From Acidobacteriota bacterium (GTDB lineage: Bacteria > Acidobacteriota > Thermoanaerobaculia > Gp7-AA8 > JAHWKK01): a DNA stretch of 64,000 nt. Positions 62,890 through 64,000 of this stretch are shown here, in pieces; within the stretch, counting starts at the first letter, position 1, and each line of letters opens with the position of its first letter. The stretch lies in assembly GCA_019347945.1 (NCBI GenBank), contig JAHWKK010000006.1, positions 62,001 to 126,000 of the forward strand. Direction: 5' to 3'. The position numbers were made by a program, and so were the translations under genes. The notes under the pieces were generated by a model. It ran no database searches and was not told where the DNA came from. It worked only from the letters and a program-made list of their open reading frames with translations.

Positions 62890-63291
62890 TCAGGTACGCC
62901 AGCTTTCGACTCTCAGCCGATCAATGCGCTCGAACTCGTCTCGATTGTCTGTCACCAGTATGAGATCGTGTGCGCGGGCCTGCGCTGCGATCAGCATGTC
63001 GTTGGGACCGATGGGCGTGCCCGCTCGCTCCAGTTCCGAGCGAACCTGTCCATATTCAGAAGCGGAATCGAGATCGAACTCGAGGGAGGCCAAGTCTTCC
63101 AGAAGCAGGTCCAGACGCTTATGGTTCTCCTGCGGGCGGTTGCTCTTTTCAGCACCATACCGAAGCTCGGCGACGGCGATGACGCTCACCGCGACGTCAC
63201 TCGGCAGCACCTCCCGCAACCTTTCAATCACCTTCGGGTAGCGCGCATTGAGGTAATCGACGCAGACGTTCGTGTCGAGAAGGTAGCGCAT
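62890..63291 (-). CDS. vapC: VapC-type PIN toxin
   Basis: 133 residues. PIN residues: MRYLLDTNVCVDYLN (Asp), VSVIAVAELRYGAE (Glu), GPNDMLIAAQARAHD (Asp) and LILVTDNRDEFERI (Asp). It cleaves RNA, typically tRNA-like targets, if released. It follows the antitoxin gene (overlap of 1 nt) in the order antitoxin, toxin. Confidence 0.92.
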   Translation of the reverse strand: MRYLLDTNVCVDYLNARYPKVIERLREVLPSDVAVSVIAVAELRYGAEKSNRPQENHKRLDLLLEDLASLEFDLDSASEYGQVRSELERAGTPIGPNDMLIAAQARAHDLILVTDNRDEFERIDRLRVESWRT

Positions 63292-63527
63292 TACCGACCG
63301 AGATCAGGACCCGGCTCGACAGAAGGAGGCTCATCCGGATATGGAAAATCGGCGGCCGTGCCCGCGAGACTGAGAAACTGTTGACTCCACTCCGCTTTGA
63401 GCGACTCGAGGACCACGCGATTGCCCTCCCGGTAGATCAGCACCTCGTCCTCGTCGAAGCGGTACTGTTTCGGAAGTCGGACCGCCTGACTCCCTCCCGA
63501 CTGAAACACCTTGGCGATGTCTGCCAT
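63291..63527 (-). CDS. vapB: VapB-type AbrB antitoxin
   Basis: 78 residues from ATG 63527. AbrB-like: IAKVFQSGGSQAVRLPKQYR and FDEDEVLIYREGNRVVLES. The acidic Pro-rich tail (PYPDEPPSVEPGPDLGR) would bind the toxin. The 1-nt overlap of its stop with the vapC start supports the pair. An in-frame start 30 nt upstream is less likely. Confidence 0.88.
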   Translation of the reverse strand: MADIAKVFQSGGSQAVRLPKQYRFDEDEVLIYREGNRVVLESLKAEWSQQFLSLAGTAADFPYPDEPPSVEPGPDLGR

Positions 63528-63688
63528 ACGATTCGGTTCCTCCGGAAATGTATACACAATTCGTAGATACGTTGTTCCAGCCGCTCCGGCTGGGCCGCAC
63601 CGGGTGATACCGCTCAGGTTCTTCGTCGGGGGTCAACCCCCCCGTCCAAAAAACGAAGGTGTGGCTCGAAGCCGAGTCAGCTCGGAAG
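63528..63688. other. Intergenic region upstream of vapB
   Basis: About 160 bases. A short inverted segment GGGGGTCAACCCCCC (63635-63649) may be the terminator of the kinase gene transcribed from the right. AT-rich bases at 63540-63570 probably include the vapB promoter. Confidence 0.4.
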
Positions 63689-64000
63689 TCAGTCGGCTTT
63701 CGGATCGGCCAGGGGGAGTCGGACGATGAAAGTGCTTCCGACGCCCGGCTCGGATTCGACTTCGATCGTGCCGCCGTGCATCGTGACGATCTCGCGCGTA
63801 ATGTAGAGACCGAGGCCGGTTCCCTTTGCAACCTGGCCATTCTCCTGGACCCGATAAAACCGTTCGAACACGCGGTCGATTTTGTCCGGGCTGATGCCGA
63901 TTCCCTGATCCGAAACGAGGAGCTCGAGGTGATCGGCGCGCCGCGCCAGCGTGACAATGACCTTCATCCCCTCCGGCGAGTACTTGCAGGCGTTTGAAAG
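63689..64000 (-). CDS. Sensor histidine kinase, N-terminus beyond the window
   Basis: The last 103 residues are visible. The N-box begins at the edge (LSNACKYSPEG), with G1 (VSDQGIGISPDK), F-box (VFERFYRV) and G2 (AKGTGLGLYITREIVTMHGG), then GVGSTFIVRLPLADP. The frame is open to the right edge. The kinase domain is typical of WalK/PhoR-like enzymes. Sensor part unknown. Confidence 0.92.
   Translation of the reverse strand, partial: LSNACKYSPEGMKVIVTLARRADHLELLVSDQGIGISPDKIDRVFERFYRVQENGQVAKGTGLGLYITREIVTMHGGTIEVESEPGVGSTFIVRLPLADPKAD

Noticed and set aside
1-64000. tRNA or rRNA genes, IS elements, prophage
   Set aside because: No cloverleaf, rRNA segment, transposase or phage gene was recognised by eye.

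Overview
The window is GC-rich and gene-dense, on both strands, with many overlapping start and stop codons and GTG/TTG starts. The gene set is that of a heterotrophic Gram-negative bacterium: Lnt, lipoboxes, a B-type succinate dehydrogenase, a pyruvate dehydrogenase with separate E1 alpha and beta, PBP1A and L,D-transpeptidase genes, and many sensor and c-di-GMP proteins. A periplasmic propeller fused to GGDEF, DUF2911 and PHP-domain exported proteins, and short GC-rich intergenic repeats suggest Acidobacteriota (possibly a Thermoanaerobaculia-like lineage). That placement is inference; no rRNA or tRNA gene was recognised.

Layout. 1-1402: sensor kinase cut by the left edge. 1720-5138: NrtABCD/SsuABC-type ABC importer with two permeases, one ATPase and a substrate-binding protein whose frame is interrupted only by one UGA (4236-4238), next to a Cys in a U-x-x-x-C arrangement. 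This is the best candidate for something new: a possible selenocysteine-containing ABC binding protein. 5139-9822: exported proteins (one caspase/CHAT-like) and a second kinase. 9957-11645: YnfA, thioredoxin-type arsenate reductase and an AbrB-PIN toxin-antitoxin pair. 11961-15201: lipoprotein, exported amidohydrolase, and a nucleotidyltransferase-metallophosphoesterase pair. 15370-25938: two diguanylate cyclases, pyrophosphatase, a 927-aa exported protein, a PHP lipoprotein and a DUF2911 protein.

26029-34051: prfB with its programmed +1 frameshift, lnt, a zinc-ribbon protein, PDH E2-E1beta-E1alpha, ruvC and yebC. 34218-37047: crotonase remnant, small charged ORF, an active L,D-transpeptidase, a cysteine-free paralogue, and thioredoxin. 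37222-43283: MASE1-PAS-GGDEF-EAL protein, then an ECF sigma/anti-sigma operon with two DUF4097-type proteins. 43517-46898: sdhCAB. 47045-53856: lytic transglycosylase, MFS transporter, PilZ protein, thioredoxin 2, uvrB and a lone receiver protein. 54331-58844: PBP1A, response regulator, VanZ-like protein and ACP phosphodiesterase. 58952-61677: FYDLN-type acidic protein, LemA, two TPM-domain proteins and folK. 61841-64000: TfoX-like protein, VOC protein, a second VapBC pair, and a sensor kinase cut by the right edge.

Two features connect. RF2 (prfB) is the factor that would terminate at the UGA in the binding-protein gene, so any recoding there competes with it. Several intergenic regions carry degenerate 6-9-bp tandem repeats pressed against stop codons, twice as facing inverted arms around an unrelated core that shares a short sequence.
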